Origin: Methylobacter sp.
GTDB taxonomy: Bacteria > Pseudomonadota > Gammaproteobacteria > Methylococcales > Methylomonadaceae
Direction of reading: 5' to 3'
Assembly (NCBI GenBank): GCA_028714995.1
Contig: JAQTLI010000179.1
Coordinates: forward strand, 1-6,297
Length of the DNA stretch: 6,297 nucleotides
A model generated the notes under the pieces. The model searched no databases and was not told where the DNA came from. It was given only the letters and a program-made list of their open reading frames with translations. The position numbers and the translations under genes are program-made. Below, piece by piece: positions 5,254 through 6,297 of this stretch. Positions within the stretch are counted from its first letter, which is position 1. Every line of letters starts with the position of its first letter.

Positions 5254-6111
5254 ATGAAGGCACCACGAAAAAAAGTCACCATTAAGACGCTGGGTGAAAA
5301 AATCGCCAGAGGTGAGAAAATCATCGGCATGGAGTGTCATGACACGCCGAGCGCTATGATGGGAGAGGAATTGGGCATGGATCTGTTATGCGTCGGCAGT
5401 CCTGGGCCAATGGGTTTGTTCGGACACAAGAGCATGAACACCGTGGAGTTTCAGGAACAGCTCTATTTTCTGGAAGCGGTAATACGAGGGGCGAGCACAC
5501 CGTTCATTTGCTGCAATATGCCCAATACCACGGCTTGTGTTTCCAAAGCCGATGCCGTCCGTAACGCTTCGGAAATCCAGCGTCGTGGCGCTGATGGCGT
5601 GCATATTGAGCCGCACCATAAAACCGTAAAAATGGTGGAAGCTATTGTGGCTGCCGGGATTCCAGTCATTGGGCACTTCGGCGTCCAAGGCGAACGCTGG
5701 TCGCAAGTAGGTAGCTATCTACCCAGAGGGCGGACGGCAAAAGATTCTGCCGATATTGTCAAACTCATTAAGAGTTGCATTGATGCCGGTATTAGCACCG
5801 TATTACTCGAACATGCTTCAGAAGAACTCACCAAATGGTGCTATGAAAATCTGTCCGTTCCGGTTACCAGCTTGGGCTCCGGCCCTTATGCGCATGGGAT
5901 TTTTCATGTTTCGTCAGACATCATCGGTTGCTCCGTTTTTCCTACGCCACCCAAACGGCTTCCATTCGGTAATGTTTGGCAAAACATGAAGGATGCTTAT
6001 ACGGCATATTATGAAGCCGTCCAGTCAGGAGCCTATCCGCATATAGAAGAATCCCATCATATGCATGAGGGGGAGTTTGAAAAATTTCTGGATTTGGTAG
6101 GCAGGACTTAA
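5254..6111 (+). CDS. PanB-like (ketopantoate hydroxymethyltransferase family) protein, altered metal site
   Basis: A 285-aa TIM-barrel protein aligning with PanB (E. coli 264 aa), in the PEP mutase/isocitrate lyase superfamily. Classical PanB transfers a hydroxymethyl group from 5,10-methylene-THF to 2-oxoisovalerate using Mg2+. Family landmarks are VGSPGPMGLFGHKS (47-60), CCNMPN (86-91), GADGVHIEPH (112-121), GHFGVQGE (140-147) and VLLEHASEEL (183-192). Relative to E. coli PanB, metal ligand Asp45 aligns with Ser49, metal ligand Asp84 with Asn88 and Lys112 with His117. Glu114 and catalytic Glu181 are kept as Glu119 and Glu186. It is therefore unlikely to be the pantothenate enzyme, and I give no symbol. 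A His-rich SHHMHEGE tail segment (267-274) is notable. The ATG at 5254 has a good SD, AGAGGA (5240-5245), 8 nt upstream. The gene is divergent from the MTHFR-family gene, whose classical substrate is the same folate. The IS110-family element begins about 30 nt after its stop. Confidence 0.8.
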   Translation: MKAPRKKVTIKTLGEKIARGEKIIGMECHDTPSAMMGEELGMDLLCVGSPGPMGLFGHKSMNTVEFQEQLYFLEAVIRGASTPFICCNMPNTTACVSKADAVRNASEIQRRGADGVHIEPHHKTVKMVEAIVAAGIPVIGHFGVQGERWSQVGSYLPRGRTAKDSADIVKLIKSCIDAGISTVLLEHASEELTKWCYENLSVPVTSLGSGPYAHGIFHVSSDIIGCSVFPTPPKRLPFGNVWQNMKDAYTAYYEAVQSGAYPHIEESHHMHEGEFEKFLDLVGRT

Positions 6112-6148
6112 TTTCTAATCTGGACCAATCACTGTAGGATAATGGTAT

Positions 6149-6229
6149 GGACTCCTCCTCTTCCCAGCGGCATCGCGATGTGCCAAAGTGGAAAAAAGTA
6201 ACAACCACTTAAATGAAGAAGAGGAATCC
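6149..6229 (+). repeat. Inverted repeat in the IS left end, covering the transposase RBS
   Basis: GGACTCCTCCTCTTC (6149-6163) pairs with GAAGAAGAGGAATCC (6215-6229) at 13 of 15 positions across a 51-nt loop. The right arm contains the transposase SD GAGGAA (6221-6226). Inside the loop, GGCAT (6169-6173) can pair with GTGCC (6180-6184), and AAGTGG (6186-6191) with CCACTT (6205-6210). A transcript entering from outside the element could fold and hide the RBS. Confidence 0.55.
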
Positions 6230-6232
6230 GCC

Positions 6233-6297
6233 ATGAATATTACGACAATCGGTTTAGATATTGCAAAAAACGTTTTTCAGGTACACGGCGTGGACGC
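6233..6297 (+). CDS. IS110-family transposase, N-terminal fragment (runs off window)
   Basis: Only the first 21 full codons and a partial 22nd are present. They read MNITTIGLDIAKNVFQVHGV followed by Asp and, from the incomplete codon, Ala. The GLDIAKNVFQVHG block is characteristic of the IS110-family DEDD (RuvC-like) recombinase N-terminus, and its Asp9 would be the first catalytic acidic residue. The ATG has a good SD, GAGGAA (6221-6226), 6 nt upstream. The serine-containing Tnp_20 domain expected further on is outside the window, so intactness cannot be judged. Confidence 0.85.
   Translation, partial: MNITTIGLDIAKNVFQVHGVD

Larger units (their letters stand above)
6142..6297 (+). mobile_element. 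Left end of an IS110-family insertion sequence (probably IS1111 group), cut by window end
   Basis: The start of an IS110-type transposase gene follows about 84 nt of structured non-coding DNA that begins TGGACTCCTCC near 6148. The short left non-coding end suits the IS1111 group, in which the inverted repeats are subterminal and the long non-coding region (bridge-RNA locus in recent work) lies on the right side. The boundary at 6142 is an estimate allowing about 7 bp outside the repeat; IS110 elements make no target duplication, so it cannot be fixed from one side. Confidence 0.7.

Noticed and set aside
5942..6208. Minus-strand open frame spanning the end of the PanB-like gene and the IS left end
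   Set aside because: It crosses a mobile-element boundary and lies antisense to a conserved protein; no sign of selection.
3174..6297. CRISPR array, tRNA, rRNA or known riboswitch
   Set aside because: No regularly spaced repeats, no tRNA-like cloverleaf and no recognised riboswitch core were seen in the non-coding stretches.

Overview
The window looks like chromosomal DNA of a gammaproteobacterium with moderate GC content. The YbiT-type ABC-F protein, YaeQ and PpnP all closely resemble their Enterobacteria-type relatives. A methylotrophic gammaproteobacterium (Methylococcales-like) would fit the one-carbon flavour of the right half, but that is a guess from memory and cannot be shown from this sequence.

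Layout. Positions 118-3173 hold four housekeeping or conserved genes, all on the minus strand. In order of transcription they are ppnP (nucleoside phosphorylase), a NYN/LabA-like nuclease gene only 4 nt downstream, yaeQ with a likely terminator just after it, and ybiT (ABC-F ribosome-associated ATPase, TTG start). Positions 3174-3579 are non-coding and carry a degenerate inverted repeat plus a short 10-bp tandem repeat. Positions 3580-6111 hold a compact accessory-looking module. It has a MerR-family regulator with a cysteine-rich tail (plus strand), a convergent MTHFR-family gene (minus strand), and a divergently transcribed PanB-like gene (plus strand). Between the two enzyme genes lies a perfect 22-bp palindrome overlapping a good sigma70-type promoter. 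From about 6142 to the window end is the left end and first 22 codons of an IS110-family (probably IS1111-group) insertion sequence.

How the genes may work together. MTHFR and PanB families both classically use 5,10-methylene-tetrahydrofolate. Both proteins here have changes at residues known to matter in the E. coli enzymes: Asp120 of MetF aligns with Asn, and the PanB metal ligands Asp45 and Asp84 align with Ser and Asn. The module could therefore be a divergent folate/one-carbon system under cysteine-dependent MerR control and/or a repressor acting at the palindrome. That functional link is inference. The IS lies just past the PanB-like stop codon and may have separated it from former downstream partners.
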